This document shows positions 34,930-48,900 of a DNA stretch of 64,000 nt, in pieces (the first letter of the stretch is position 1; each line of letters opens with the position of its first letter). Position numbers and translations under genes: made by a program. Source of the DNA: Mya arenaria (taxonomy: Eukaryota > Mollusca > Bivalvia > Myida > Myidae); assembly GCF_026914265.1 (NCBI RefSeq), contig NC_069133.1, positions 10,795,937-10,859,936 of the forward strand, read 5' to 3'. The notes under the pieces were generated by a model that had not been told where the DNA came from, ran no database searches, and was given only the letters and a program-made list of their open reading frames with translations.

Positions 34930-35100
34930 CTATTAAACTTGCTATGTCGAACTCGGTTATCTCGATTTTCTGGAAATGTCTATTATTTGGATTTTTTCGA
35001 TTGAATTAAATACTGTTTGTATTTCGGTTGTATCGAATGTTCGTTATCTCGAAGTATTTCTCGAGGTCCCAACGACTTCGACATAGCGAGTTTTGACTGT
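34930..35100. mobile_element. Diverged palindromic MITE near the FAD-gene 3' end
   Basis: Left aacttgctatgtcgaactcg and right cgacatagcgagttttgact form an imperfect inverted repeat. The layout (tcga-rich ends, about 170 bp) resembles the element at 29716-29890. It lies in the presumed 3' UTR. Confidence 0.6.
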
Positions 35101-35549
35101 TTGTATATATTTAAGGTAGTATTTTGGCCAAAGACTCAAACATGTACACATTTTTAAATGTATGGCAGATATTTAATTCGGTGAATGACAACTATAGTAA
35201 CCAGTAACAGTTAACGGCAAATTAATTTGTTATGTGCTATGACTATATGCATGTAAATATTGTTTCATTTTGTATCTTTTTTTCATTATTCAGACTCAAA
35301 TATCATTAGACACCTGTATTATTTAAAATATATTGGGTTAATGTAATATCACGTATTAATAAATGGTTTTTATTTTTTGTTTGTTTTATCTTCAATATCT
35401 TCACAACTTATACTCGTGCTGAGTTAACTATATCAAACCAACATTTGTGATCAGTGTGTAGGTACATTGTGTCTGTGATCAATCGCATCAGTGGCCTATA
35501 GATTTTGAAGCTAAACTTGGCAAAAGCACAACTTCACAATACATATGTT
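35101..35549. other. Convergent 3' ends of FAD gene and caspase
   Basis: Tail-to-tail intergenic DNA. A + strand aataaa at 35358-35363 may end the FAD-gene transcript, and tttatt at about 35367-35372 is a minus-strand polyadenylation signal for the caspase. If both are used, the transcripts end close together. Confidence 0.45.
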
Positions 35550-38500
35550 CTATCTTTTCCGTTTCTTCTTGCACAGGTATAGATCTTTGGTCAACATGGA
35601 TGAGATGCAGGGGACTTGCTTCATTCTGTGGAAGTCCTCATTGTCCGGATTACTGGACTGGAAATTTTGGGCAACCTGTCTGTTCACAAGGGTTAATAAC
35701 TTTCTTATTTCAATTCCCTTTTCTAAATGTTTCACCAAAACAGCACACAATGCTTGGATAAACCAAGAACCGTTTGCACCGTTTCTCCAAGAATAATAGC
35801 CAGGCACAGTAGAATACGCAAAAAGAAAGTCTGCCTCAACTGGAAGTTTAATAGTTAAAACGTCTTTCCTAACTTCGGTTTTGTCATCAGACGCTTCTTT
35901 GAGCGCGTCTGTGACATTGACCTTCACCCCGGGATCTGTCTGGTTTCCGCGACACGCTTGAATGATGAACAGTTTAGGCTTTCCGATCAACGTTGGACAG
36001 CGGTCTCCCCTGAAATAGCTGGCAAGTTCTTTGATTTCAACCTCTTTATCTGTCCCATAAACAACTCCTTCCTCGCCGTGACTCAGGATGACGAAGACGA
36101 AGCAGTCACAGTCCGAGTGATCCTTGTCAGCCATCTTGGCACACATGTTTTTAATGTGGTTCGCAGTTAAATCTGGAAATATTGTTACGTCAAATCCTGA
36201 AACAGAAAAACAATTAACATGTATAATGGTAGATGGTACATGATAAATCTACTTATTCATGACACTTTTTCTCGTTTAACAACTTAGTGACCTTTTACAT
36301 GAATGTAAATTGCGATTGTGTCGAAGTGTATAGACAGATATAATTATGGATATTTTTTATTCATCAAAAATGAAGAGTTCATCGTGTTTACAAATCAATA
36401 AAAACATTCTATATAATCATCGTTAAAATATCATTGCATATAAACAAATAGAATGGTAGATGAATGCAAAGTCATGAAATTTATGGGTACAGAATTTGTT
36501 CATGCAGGCATGACAATTTGTTTAGATAGCATGGGACATAAAACCAATACTTAGCCAAATTACAAAATCTGTGAATATTGGGGTAACCTTATTTAATTCA
36601 AATATAAAGTGACAAATAAACATAATCATGCTTAAGAATTAATCTTAACTATAATAAATACAAGGTAAAGGATGTTTTCATTGATTTAACAGGGTGTTAA
36701 TCATTGTCGAAACAATATCATATACAAAACACTTGAGGTTGCTATATGCGAAACACAATTAAAGAACCACTGAGGGTAAATATCCCATACATCTCAGCTT
36801 CTTACAGTGTAACAAATAATTTATATTCTACTGATCTTGTGATTAAATTACTTTTGGCGTTTGCTGAGATCACAGAAAGCAGTAATGCATATATAGTTTA
36901 TGTTGTTGCTGCAGTAATTGGGCAAATCCCTTGACATGCCTGGAATACCCCCTACTACATCATCTCAGACATGTACCTAGCTCCTTGAGTTTCCTGCTAA
37001 TGTTCCTCTCGTCGACCGCCGTACCCGTCCTCTTGGTGTAGCCCTGCCTTTGCAGATCCGCACTGAAGCGTTCCTGGTTGATGAGCAGGGCATACCCGCG
37101 CCGCTTGTGCTCCATGTTGTAGCTGTCAGACTCAACACTCACAGGCTCAGGTCCGGGTCGCACCTAAAAATAGAACAATGTGATATTAAAGCAGATCACC
37201 GGATGACAAGGTCAGTCCATTTATCTCTCTTGATCAAGGGACATAACTCAAAGCATACACTTTTTTAAAGTTAAGGGACTTGCTGCACGCAATTTCATTG
37301 GGGTCATTTCCAAATGAGATTACTTTTGATATTGGTAAATCTAAGTTGTAATACAATTTATTTCGAAACAAATAACTTTAAGACACAACTCGTTTCAAAT
37401 TAAATTAAACAAGCAAATTCGTTGAATTGATATCCCCCGCCTGATTAGGCAAAGTTCATGGATTTGAAATGAAAAGTAGGTGGAATATTCCTATATTAAA
37501 ATGTCATATGGCTGCAGAGAAATGTACCGTTATGAACGTTGGATATAAGTTTGAGTTTGTTTGGAATTATTTGAAATAAAAGTTTTGTATATAAAGTAAC
37601 ATTTGAAATAGTTTCTATGAATTTGAATGATTTCAAAGTGAAAGTTCATATGTCTTATGTGATAACAGTAAATAGTGGAAAATGACATTTTAAGGTACCT
37701 GTTCATTGTGTGTTATTTTCAAGCTCATTTTCAATGCCTCTAGTTTGTTCCAAAGATTTGACCTTGTAACCTAGTTTTTGACCCCATGTGACCCACTTTT
37801 ACAAGCGATCCATATTTCATCAAGGGGTACATCTTGACCAAGTTTAAACAGAATCTGACCAATCATTACCATGATATGGTTCCTGACAAGATTTTTTTTA
37901 AGATTTGACCTAGTGACCTAATTTTCGATCATATGTGACCCAGTTTTATATACGTTTAAGAGTTCATCGTTCATTAAGGAAAACATTTTGATTAAGTTTC
38001 ATGAATATTTGACCATGTATAATGTCTCTAGTTTGTTCCAAAGATATTTCTAAAATTTGACCCAGAGGCCTAGTTTTTGACCCCATGTGACCCACTTTCG
38101 CAAGTGGTCAAGATTTGATCAAGGGGAACATTCTAACCAAGTTTGAACATTTTCTGATCAATGCCTACCAAGATCTGGTTCCGGACGGAAGGTCGGACGG
38201 AATGACGGACAACGCAACGACAATATCCCCCTCCCGAAACCTTCGATTCGGCGGGGGATAATAAGGTCAATTAGGTGACCTTATGACAATCTTAATTAAA
38301 TGTATTTATCTTACTACATTTTGGTCGAAAGCTAGACGATTAGAAGACCCGTTAGTGAAAATGTATACTGAGTTTAATTTTAGTGTGGTTTACGGTTTAA
38401 GTCATTAATCAAGATTTTACACAACGCCGACGAGGTCGCCAATGCTATTGGCATTACCTTGACCATTCGTCTTTGCAAAACACTAAATGACAAGCCAATA

Positions 38501-39471
38501 ACTGGCAGCACAGTGTAAATGATTCACTAAAATTAGTATTAAATGTTTAGATTATAACAATTTGTTGTAGCTCGATTGTTTAAGAAAGCTTGTTTTAAAA
38601 ACTCTCGTGTCTGCTTCCGAGGTTTAACTCACGAGTACTAGGCGTCCATGTGTGAGGCCACAAGAACGTTCCCCGACCGGGGGACGAACCAGGGACCTCT
38701 TGGTCGGGTGCCGGGCACTCTACCTCTGGGCTCATCCTTATTGTTATAGAGCTTGGGTGGCTCTATCCAAATGAAGTACTTTTAAAAAAAACAGTGTCAC
38801 TTTTTCAAGACATATTTCCAATATAGCAATAAAATCTCACGGAGCAGGGTTTTTTAGGGCAAATGTTAGGCTGAGACTAAGCATGTACATGTACAATCAA
38901 AGACCAGAATACCGCTGATGTTAGTCCTGTGCTGGCTTTCACAGCTCCCCTGTCAGGCATCGTCTTTTCTACGTTTCCCTTTTTTCCCACCATGTTGCCG
39001 TCTCTAGACGTTCCTACGTCCACGTCTGTACCAACATCGGACGTCACGTCGACGTCAGTTTCTACGTTATGCGTGGTTTCAACATCTGTTTCAATGTCTG
39101 TTCGCGGCATTCTATTTACCCTGGATGAAAAAATAGGTACAGCATCATGTGTCTGACTCTCTCAGACTGTGTGTCTCACTCTATGGTATAATAATGAAAC
39201 ACTAGTTTTTTTTGGTACATTAAGGTCATGCCACCAAGCTGTGTATCAAAACCATGTAAAACAATAACATTGTTTATTTCGATACTTTCTGAAGTGTGCA
39301 TACTTAACTAGAATACTTTGCCTATGATAATGAACAGTTGGTACCTATAACTATGCATTTAATGTACCTTGATGTATCTCCACCTTCTCCGTCGGTGTCT
39401 TGGCGTCCTGAAATGGCGTCGACGTCGGTTCCTTCGTCTTTGTACGGATTGCTATCAGTGAAGTCCGCCAT
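35550..39471 (-). CDS. Executioner-type caspase (caspase-3/7-like)
   Basis: Minus-strand exons in order: 39368-39471, 38913-39120, 36977-37163, 35550-36196 (381 aa, phases agree). Caspases are cytosolic cysteine proteases that cleave after Asp to execute apoptosis. The catalytic domain starts near residue 120 (KRRGYALLINQERF), followed by TKRTGTAVDERN with the S1 Arg, LSHGEEG (catalytic His206), FRGDRCPTLIGKPKLF and QACRG (catalytic Cys248). The small-subunit part has KLPVEADFLFAYSTVPGYYS, NGSWFIQALC, FHRMKQVPCISSMLTKDLY. This order and spelling are close to vertebrate caspase-3/7. The ~119-residue prodomain has no DED or CARD but is rich in Asp, Val and Thr (ETDVETTHNVETDVDVTSDV). Exon 2's donor (gtattc) is weak and could lie slightly elsewhere. 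Introns carry a dispersed repeat and a SINE. Confidence 0.92.
37410..38262. repeat. Dispersed repeat copy 1, caspase intron 2
   Basis: Starts near caaattcgttgaattgatat with cccccgcc and ends with accttcgattcggcggggga. It contains internal ~300-bp repetitions of tttgacctagtgacctagtt and accccatgtgacccac modules and a tail rich in gacggacggac-like motifs. It is matched across its length by 39640-40455. The short cccccgcc/ggcggggg inverted ends suggest a non-autonomous DNA element, but the class is not certain. Confidence 0.7.
38630..38735 (-). repeat. tRNA-derived SINE head
   Basis: Read on the minus strand: gagcccagaggtagagtgcc (A-box-like), then accaagaggtccctggttcg (B-box ggttcg), then tccccc. 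Spacing is tRNA-like, but the molecule does not fold into a full cloverleaf and has no discernible anticodon arm, so it is called a SINE head. Confidence 0.5.
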
Positions 39472-39639
39472 TCTTTTTTCTTAAGAGTAACTGGACCTGA
39501 AAATAAACACTTGAATCACTAGCGGACAATGGGGAGGGGGCGCACCCTCGTCGCGCTGCCTCTCTCAAGTGAACTCCTTTGTGTCTGTATCGTAGAAAAA
39601 ATAATACGCCAGAAAGCACATATTTATTTGGACTAAAAA

Positions 39640-40455
39640 TAGCAAATTCGTTGAATTGATAGGCACCCGCTAGATTGGTCAAAGTATAGATGACATGAAA
39701 ATCATGTTTTGGTAAAATATTCCATCAAAACATGCAATATAGCTGCAGTGTGTTGGTCTCTTATAAACTGTGGACAATGACCTAGTTTTTGACCCACTTT
39801 TAAAGTATATCTAGATTATATTAAGGGGAACAATCTGACCACAGTTTGAACAAAGTATGACCAATCAATACCAATATTAGGTTTCGGGAATGATTTGTTT
39901 TAAGATTTGACCTAGTTTATGACCACATGCGACCAGGTTTCAAACTAGTCATTGATTTTATCAAAGAAAACATTCTGATTAAGTTTCATAAATATAGGAC
40001 ATATTGCCTCTAGTATGTTCATCACAGTCTGATAAAGTTTCATGAATATTGGACCAAATATAATGTATCCAGTGTGTTAAAACACAAATATAACCCCTTG
40101 ATTGTTTTCTAAGGTTTGACCTAGCGACCTAGTTTTTGACACCACGTGACCTTGTTTCAGATTAATCCAAGAGTTGATCAATGTTCTGAAAGAGATGGAC
40201 TACATATAATGTATCTAACTGTGTTCCAAAGATTTGACCGAGTGACCTAGTTTTTTACACCATGTGACCCGAATTTACAAGCGGTCGAGATTTTATGACG
40301 GGGGACTTTCTGACCAAGTTTGAACATTATCTGAACAATCCGTAGCACGATATGGTTCAAAACTGAAAAATGTGACGGATTTACGAACCAATGACGGACG
40401 GACAACGCCAAAACAAATATAACCTTCCAAACCTTCGATTCGGTGAGGAATTATT
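39640..40455. repeat. Dispersed repeat copy 2, upstream of caspase
   Basis: Matches 37410-38262: same start (gcaaattcgttgaattgata), same internal tttgacctag modules, same end (aaccttcgattcggtgagga). More diverged, with some internal modules missing. Confidence 0.7.
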
Positions 40456-42902
40456 AACCGAAACGATATTGAGGGAGTTGTGTCCCCTCTTAACAAATTA
40501 CTGGATCATCCAATGTGATTGAAGAGTTGAATTTGAATAGCATAATGGATTCGGTCATTTATTTTAGTCAATCAATGTTGTTGTCTTTCCAAAAGAATAG
40601 AGTAATATTGTACATGTACTACTTTAATAACACATTGTGATAAAAATCATCAGAGATGATCACTAAGTACCGTTATTAATATTTGTTTTTTCAATTGGGG
40701 TGTGTGAATATATAAAAATAATGTTTTGTTTATGTTTGTTCTGAGCGAAACGAAACATACAGGTAGTCTCAATCATGGCAAATTTAGGCATGTACATTAT
40801 CAAAGTGAATTCTGAACTTTTGGCTTATCAAACTAAGTTGTTTGCCAAAAAACAGTGAAGCCTACCTTTGATATAATTAAACACGAATTCGTTGAACATT
40901 ATCAAATAATTAATGATGATCGAAGTGGCTTACCTATTTATATAACCCCATGCACAGGTAATATACCGATTATATCCGTATAACGAAGTCGTATATTAAG
41001 ATGTGTGTGATCGATGTTATAAACAGCAAATACACCTCATCGTGTTTATGCTTGATGACTCAGCATGGAGTTATAAATATGTTTCTTATTCAGGTTGTCA
41101 TTTAACAGTAGCCTCCCTTGGCTGATGTTTTAAAATGACCTTGAATCTCCCACTGATAACAAGCGCAGAGACGAATCTTTACTTTATGTCATTACTATTT
41201 TTATTTTTAGGTGGAGAATACGGAAAGAAAAGTACAAGTTATGCAATGACAAATTTTATAAACATTCTCAGCTCAAGTACGCCCTTGATGAGGATAAGAT
41301 ATTCGTGTCGTCTGACTCACTTTTTAAGTAGCGTTAGATGTGTGACAAGTTGATAGCTCATATCAGACGTTCCAAGTTATTAGAACCCAAATGTCAATCT
41401 CCTGGACAGGGATCATCCCTGACACGCAGAATAGATCTCTGCCGCCATGAGTGAATATGGCTGGATTTATGAAATATCGTCGTCTGCAACCACTGTACAA
41501 TTTTCGCTACACTTCATAATTTGAATTATTCAATGTACATTGAGATTAATGTACAAACATATTTAAAATAAGATAATTGACAATCTGTACCGTAATCATA
41601 TACGGTCACGTGATTTTCATGATGGCAATGAATTGAACAGATGGTTGCGCAATTCGATCAATTATTGTATTAACTGTTGGCTACACGCTCCGATTGGTTG
41701 AAGTTTTGAAGATCAAATATACTGACAAGGTATTTATAAGATTATAAAGGAGAACTATTTTCCCGAATAAATACTGAAACATTCATCTCGGCTATACACT
41801 TGATCGACCAAACATGAACCAGTCAACATTTAAATAACCATTAGCCCTCAAGCAAGAAAAACAGACAACCTAGACATTAGCAGCCAGGTTATTGATCTAT
41901 TCCTACAAGAAAACCTTGACATTCACACATTCCTTCAATGGAAATCGATATCCAGCGAAACCTGCTGTATATATACAGAACAGGAATATTCCGGATTTAC
42001 TGAAATGTCAGTTCATTTTATAATAGTCATAATCTTCACCGTATGCCACATACAAAGAACAAGACCTTCTATTTTTTAACATATTTATTACAATTAGAAT
42101 ATCCGTATTATAACTACATCAACAATTTAATTACATAACACAACATAGCATAAAAAATCACAGCACAAGTCAGATACTGCCTGGCTGTATTGAATATGGC
42201 TGAAATTATGCGGGGGGTCCCCCCTTGCCCTGTGGATTTTCGTTTTGAGGGGTGTCGAGAGTGCTCCAAAAGGCCCCTTGCGGGTCCAGGGCTGTGCCAT
42301 AGTGGGGGTCATAGGGGGCTACCCCTAATGCTCCTTGGCATGAAGCATTTTTTGAAAAATGTATCACAGTTTCACAGTAATATGCTGAAGCACTAAAACG
42401 CCATTTTGTTATAATGTTTAAAGACTAAAAACATAAACAACAATACGAGTCCATGTGCTCTTAAAAAACACAACTTTTGTTCACATTAATAGAAATAATC
42501 AGTACAATCATAGAAAAATCAATCAGCTGTCAATTAAAATATATCAAATTAATTTAAACATGATTTTTTTTAGGTTCAAAAATCACAAAAATACACTTCT
42601 GATCAATACCTTGACAAGACAGAATGATCATAAGTATATATAAAGAACTACATCTTGTAATATTTACACAAAATGAAAGACAAATAAACATTCATAACAT
42701 TCTTATCTTTTATCGTCCAATCCCTTTGAGGGTAACAAACACATTTATCGCACATATAAATAGAACACATATACTTTCTGTACTGCACTTGACACTTATT
42801 TTTTTTTTTAATTTTAATACTTTTGCGTATTCTTTCAATACTTTTTTAGTGTTTTTTCTGCAATTTCTCTTTTATCAACCATTAATGACAACCATGTCTA
42901 GT
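40456..42902. other. Intergenic, caspase 5' side to OGA 3' side
   Basis: No supportable gene. A GC-rich island of about 150 bp (about 42205-42335, containing gcggggggtcccccc) stands out in very AT-rich DNA and may be a piece of a dispersed repeat. The stretch 42410-42900 is extremely AT-rich and is probably the OGA 3' UTR. Confidence 0.45.
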
Positions 42903-45900
42903 TTATAAAAATCGTCCAAGATAGACGACATCATCTTGTTCGCTTGAATTAACGGGCGTGAAGCCCATCAGTCTGTAGTGTTCCAGCATACACTTGTCGC
43001 CCACGCTCAGCTCCACGTACACTCCTGTGGAGCCCTGGGCTCTCAGCCCAGACAGACAGGATGCCAGGAGGCGCTTAGTCACAGCACAGTCCTCCATACG
43101 GTTCGAGAGAACATCAAGACGTATTACTGATGGGAACGAGCTTGTCACACTCTCCGGCACCGGTGCTGGCTCATTGTGGAAATTCTGTATCAACTCCTGA
43201 AATGAAGTGCAACCACATATTAGAAACAATATCTATTTCCACACTTACTGGATCAACTTATCCTTACATACCAGTTAATCTCCATTGACAAATTGAACAG
43301 TCGTGTAGTATTACAATGGTACACTTAAATTATTTAGGTTTTTTTGCAATGTTACCTTAAGGAATAATAAGAGCTGTGAATTATTTCAAGCTGAGGCCAT
43401 TTAAGGTATATAGTAGACCACAAGACTGAACCTGTCTGACCCACCTGCCAAGTCTGATAAAAAAATTGGTAAGTCTGTCATTTTAAAAATTCTATACAAA
43501 CAAAGAAACAAAACATACTGATATTAATTGTCTTCATCTGGTAGTGAGTCTCACATGATTTCCATAAAAATAAATTGCAGCATTTAATGCTTAAGGCCTA
43601 CCTCAGCTGGGGTTAATTCTGGTAAGCTGGCTGGTTTCACATATTTCTCTCGAAGAGCCGGTATCCAAGCTACAGCCTCCCTCTGCTTCAGTGTTTTGGC
43701 ATCAAGAGCAGCAACCGCGTATCCCATGAGCCCTTCTTCGTCCTCCACCACAAAACATTGCTCTGGGTTCAGAGTCAGCATACCCCCGATCAACCTGTGT
43801 GAACAGTCAGTAATTAAATAAGCTTATATCCTCCTGTTTGTGCTGAATAATTTTAACTTCATAATGATGAAAGCCATTGCCTTATAACATCCCACTCATT
43901 CAGTGTTCTGAGTAGAAACCAGTTCCTTAGGGGCCATGAAAAGGGCCCGTTCATTGGAACAAACCAACAACCACTCTTGCGCAGGGCTTGTAAATTTAAC
44001 GCATGACAACTCTTGCCGCCTGTCAATCTCAGACTTTGAAGTGCTGAATGGTTACAACTACAGAGTTCTAAAGATTATATGTACCTTGTATAATAATGTC
44101 CATTTTGAAATACATTGTTACATTATTGTATGCATTTTGCATTGTTGAAAAATAATGGAACAGGTACAAAATTAGACCATTAACAGGGAATTTCACTTAC
44201 TTATCGCCAATCACATTAGGGTGTTCTGGGAAAACCTCTGTCCCGTCTGCGCCATCATCACAGGTCTTTAGACAGATATTGTACAGCTCAGCCTAAAAGT
44301 AAAAACAAATGCCAGTTGTTAATAATGCCATTTAAGCAAACATTTACTACAAAATGAGATTTCCTGTATTCAAGATTCATTTTCCAAACACCTTTTAAAC
44401 GCTGGGTGTTAGCCTTATATCCTGCAATAGGAAGGACCCAACTATCAGACATTGTGAATTACAGATTTACAGATCATCTTATCACTTATAAGCTAAATGA
44501 CACTTCCATTCATATTCTATTAACATAGTTGGTGACTCCATAGAGTTGTTTTAGATCAAATACAAATGTACTTACATCTACAGTTATACTGCATATCACA
44601 TGAAATAGGACACGAAAAGACCTACTTGCCACTATTTTAAGGTCAGAAAAGTATGTAATATTTATTTTCATTTTGTACAAATTTTGGTATTTTTTACTCA
44701 CAATACCCTTTCAAATGATAACAAAATAATCACATGGCACCAAAATTAAACATCTGAATATTGGATGACAGTTCAAAGGAAATCTTACCTCATCGCTAAG
44801 CTTATATGGTCTGTACTTATAGGATTTCTTGAGGATCACCTCTGGGTGTCGAATGTAAAGCAGATCATGTGCTGAGGCAATTGGCAACATGCGCTGCAAG
44901 ATTGAAAGAAAATCATTAATACAGTAACCATGGCGATTTTGATGCGCAGGACGGATCCATTGTAGGAAACGACCCTAGAGCAAGCCAAGCTCTGAAAACA
45001 AATGGTTATTGTGATGCAATATGACAGCTTTTGATTTAAAGGTTTGAAATATCTCGTTCATTAATGCAAACAACAAAAAATCCCCCGTTTTAATATCTTA
45101 TCAGCTGTCATAGAAGCAGGCCTGTATCCATATCTCAAGTGTTTGGACATTTTATCTTTCAGCTTCACCAGTTAACAAACATATAGCTTTCCCTGCTGAA
45201 TGTCATTTTACTTGTTTTAGTTAGCAATTTAACTTTGCATCATTTTAAACATAACTAAGAAACTTAAAAACGGTTATCCGAAAATAGACAACAAGTTCTA
45301 ATATTGACAAATTCTTACAAACCCAACCCTTCAAAATATTTTGAGCACAGCAAATGACATAAACTTCAGGAAAAGCTACAGTTTACACTGCTGAAAAAAG
45401 TACCAAGTACCATATTAAAACGTTCTGCAATAAAAATCCTTTTATAATTACTTAATCAGAGGCATGTGTATACTTAATGTTCACCAAGCTTTCAAACCAG
45501 AATTCCTGGCTTAAGATGAAATATGTAGAAGTTCACAATGGCTTAGCACACTTGGACAATGAGTGTCGAAATGTACTAAGTTGAGTGTAACCTATTTACT
45601 AATTGTTACAATTTTCAATTTTGAAACAAGTTACGCCGGTTGTTGCATGTTGTATGCAAATGCCTCTGCTTTCTGCAAATAGATCTTTTATCATAAGTTC
45701 AAGGATTTTCAAGTTGTGTACAACATTTTCATTTTCATCAAGATAAATTAACGTCAAATACAAAAGCAATGAAGCTGTGATTCAGTCTGTAAACCATTGT
45801 GCATCTGACACGGCCTGATCAGAATGGATACCTTCACATGAAGGTTAGGGCTTTTCAGATACTGTTTACTTTACAGACTGACAAAACAAGAACTATGTCT

Positions 45901-48900
45901 GACCCTATGAAAAGGTTGTACAAGTCAGAAAACCCCTGAAAAGGTAAGCATTACTGGAGACCTGTAAAATAACCCACTTGAGATAAGGATAACAGAACCT
46001 GCAATGGAGTCTTGTTATTGTGTGTTCGGGAACAAACCACAAGCAGATTATACAATTCATTTTATATAAAACTTGATCCCTCCAAAACTAGAATGCTTCG
46101 GAGCAGAGTAGTTGAGTGGCGAGGATGTCCGATGATGGTCGGGTGGGTTCGTCGACTATACATACTTGAAACTCGGCTTGTAAGCCACCCTGGAAGCACC
46201 ATGGTTCTTGATCGCCACTCAAAAACGCATCACGATAATCCTTTGTCATCCCTGTACAAAAGAAAAAGTGAAAATAACATTAGAAACATGTTCAAAATTG
46301 TTGATTGTTGAATTTTAATGAAAATTTTATTGTTTAATTCATTACAATTATCTTTAAATTTACTTTTTCATTTGTTTACTTGAAAAAATGATTTTAAATT
46401 ATTATAATTTGATGTTTACGTTACTTATCATTATGCATTTAAAAAACTTTATATGATGGCTTAGTTAATTATCAAAATTTACAATTTGAATACCGACTAC
46501 CTGTCCTGGCCTGATTCTTGTTTCATACGTTACCAGTATTGTATTCTTCTGTAGTTGCTCAGGTAACTTTTACAGTACAGCAACACAAATGCTATGTGAA
46601 ATCTACCCAACCGTAATTCAGCATACAGCAATATCTTGCCAGCAACAAATTATATATAAATCTATAAATTACATGTCCCAGCTATGTTCAAGTTTTTATC
46701 AGGCATCATTCCCGACTGGTTTCGAATAACGCACAAAAAAGAAAGGCTTGTTAAATAAAGCAAAAAATAAGTTTGTATGAAAATCATCACATGATAAAAC
46801 TTGAAAATGGCTGGTTATTCACATATTGAATATATACAATAGGTATAAAACAACTCGAGAAACAGTATTGAAGAAGTTCATGCATTTATCTATGATCATC
46901 AATGCAATATGCATTCAAAAACAAGTCTTTGATCTCAATGTTCTTGATACACCAGTCTTCATGATGTATTTTAATCTTGTCGCCCATTTGGACAAGAAGC
47001 TGTTGAAATGAGCTTACCATTGTAACTTGCCAAAACACATATTTTTTTCAATAGTTTTTTAACTACATTATGCATGTTTACCATGGAAAAAGATGTCCAA
47101 GCTGACTGAATTGCTTACTTGCACTTTAAAAATTTTACTTGTTAAGGCTTAGGGCAAGTGGTTTATCATGAAGACTGATATTACAGTAATTATCATCTGG
47201 CAGTATAGCATTTTTTCCAGCATAATAAAAGAGATGGCAATATTGCAATTAAAACCAGTTGAAAAGCTGTTCACTGTTAACCTATACCATAATATAACAC
47301 ACTGTCACAAACTATTCAGAGTTCATATATTTAAGTTTTCCCAAATATTTAGCATAACATAGACTGTATAAGTATCTCTTTGTCTTTTTTTATAATTTTT
47401 TTCCTCCGAAAATAAATAGTAAACAGGTCGGTTTGCTTTCTCAACCAGGTTATTGGAATTCAGGAAAACTTCAATAATAAGAATTCCAAAGAAATGACAA
47501 TCAAATGATAAAAGATTATAGTAATATTTCAGCTATGATCAACATAGGTTTTAAAAGCACACAACCAGGTGCTATCGTGGAACTTTAACAGCTATACTGC
47601 CTTAAAGAAACTATATCTGAAAATCACAAAAAGTGTTCATACAAATTAAAATTCATAGAGAAATGCTTGCTTGCCCAACTGTCTACCCAATCCCCTGCAT
47701 GTTACATACTAGAAAGAAAGACTCCTGTTTTGAGTCCAACATTGTCCCCAAATTTGGCTTAAGTAACGGAAGTTGTTTTATACCATTTCACATACTAACT
47801 TAAATATTGCTTAATATATCAAGACAGCTGTATACGAATATTTGGCTGGGCAGAAGTTTCACTACAATGACATAAAGCGTATAGTGATCAAACAGAAGCT
47901 AAATCATACATGTATATGAGCTCTGCATTTGTAGACAGCCAGCCGAGTTCGTAATTTGCCCCAGACCTGCAACGAGATCCAAGCCTCAATTAATATCAAG
48001 ATAATTAAAATAAGTAATCATTATATTATTATCTCCTATTTAATTTATTCTTTAAATCTAACAGAGTTCAACTGATTAAATGAAACAGAATTGTTTAATC
48101 ACCTGTAGAGAGCATGAACAAAATGCAACTGTTCAACAAAATGAACATGTAACTATTGCTTTATCAGGCAGAATATCAGTTTATTGGTACTGTAGACCTT
48201 TTGACCATTTCTATTTACCTAGCCATCTGACAAAGCCAGCACAGGTTTGCAGGACTCCGACCATGTCCCAAAGGTATGGATAGAAGTAGTAGCCAACTGC
48301 CTGGTTTGCTGTCTTCTTCAGTTGCACTATCAGGTTCTGTACTCGGTCAACAGTTGTCAGGAATCGGTTGGATGCTTCCCACCACTCAGATATCTGAAGA
48401 CAAGAAAGCCACATATGTGAAAATCCTGACCTATGATTATCTGTACTAAGTAGATAGCTCAATACTAGTCTCATATTTCATAACTTTATGCATGACCAAC
48501 ATTTTGTTCTATAAAAATAACCATCACAAGTCATCACTTATTTAAAAAAAGTTATATTAAGATTATTCCATGATATTTCTGTGCCAACACATACCTGTGC
48601 TTGGTTATCAGAAGATGGGTTGCTAGACAGGAGATAGCAATTTTGTTTCATCAAGTGGAGATCCTGCAGCATTTGTACAGGAATCGCAGCATACTCGAAC
48701 GGGAGGTAGAAAAAGCTTATAAGAAGTTCCAAGTCTTCATGTGAAATAACACTTTCAACAACACGGGCTAGTTTTTTATCTTCAGCTGTGCTGGCATTTG
48801 GAGGCTGACTATCTAACTGCATTAGACTGTCAGCAGACCCAATATTTGGCACCATAGAAATATTTTCCAAGACATTAATACTGTCAGAAATAGCACATGG

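Noticed and set aside
38630-38735. Functional tRNA gene
   Set aside because: A and B boxes are recognisable, but there is no full cloverleaf or clear anticodon arm; called a SINE head.
42127-42396. Short frames across a GC-rich island
   Set aside because: Both strands open only because of GC-rich composition; no protein similarity.
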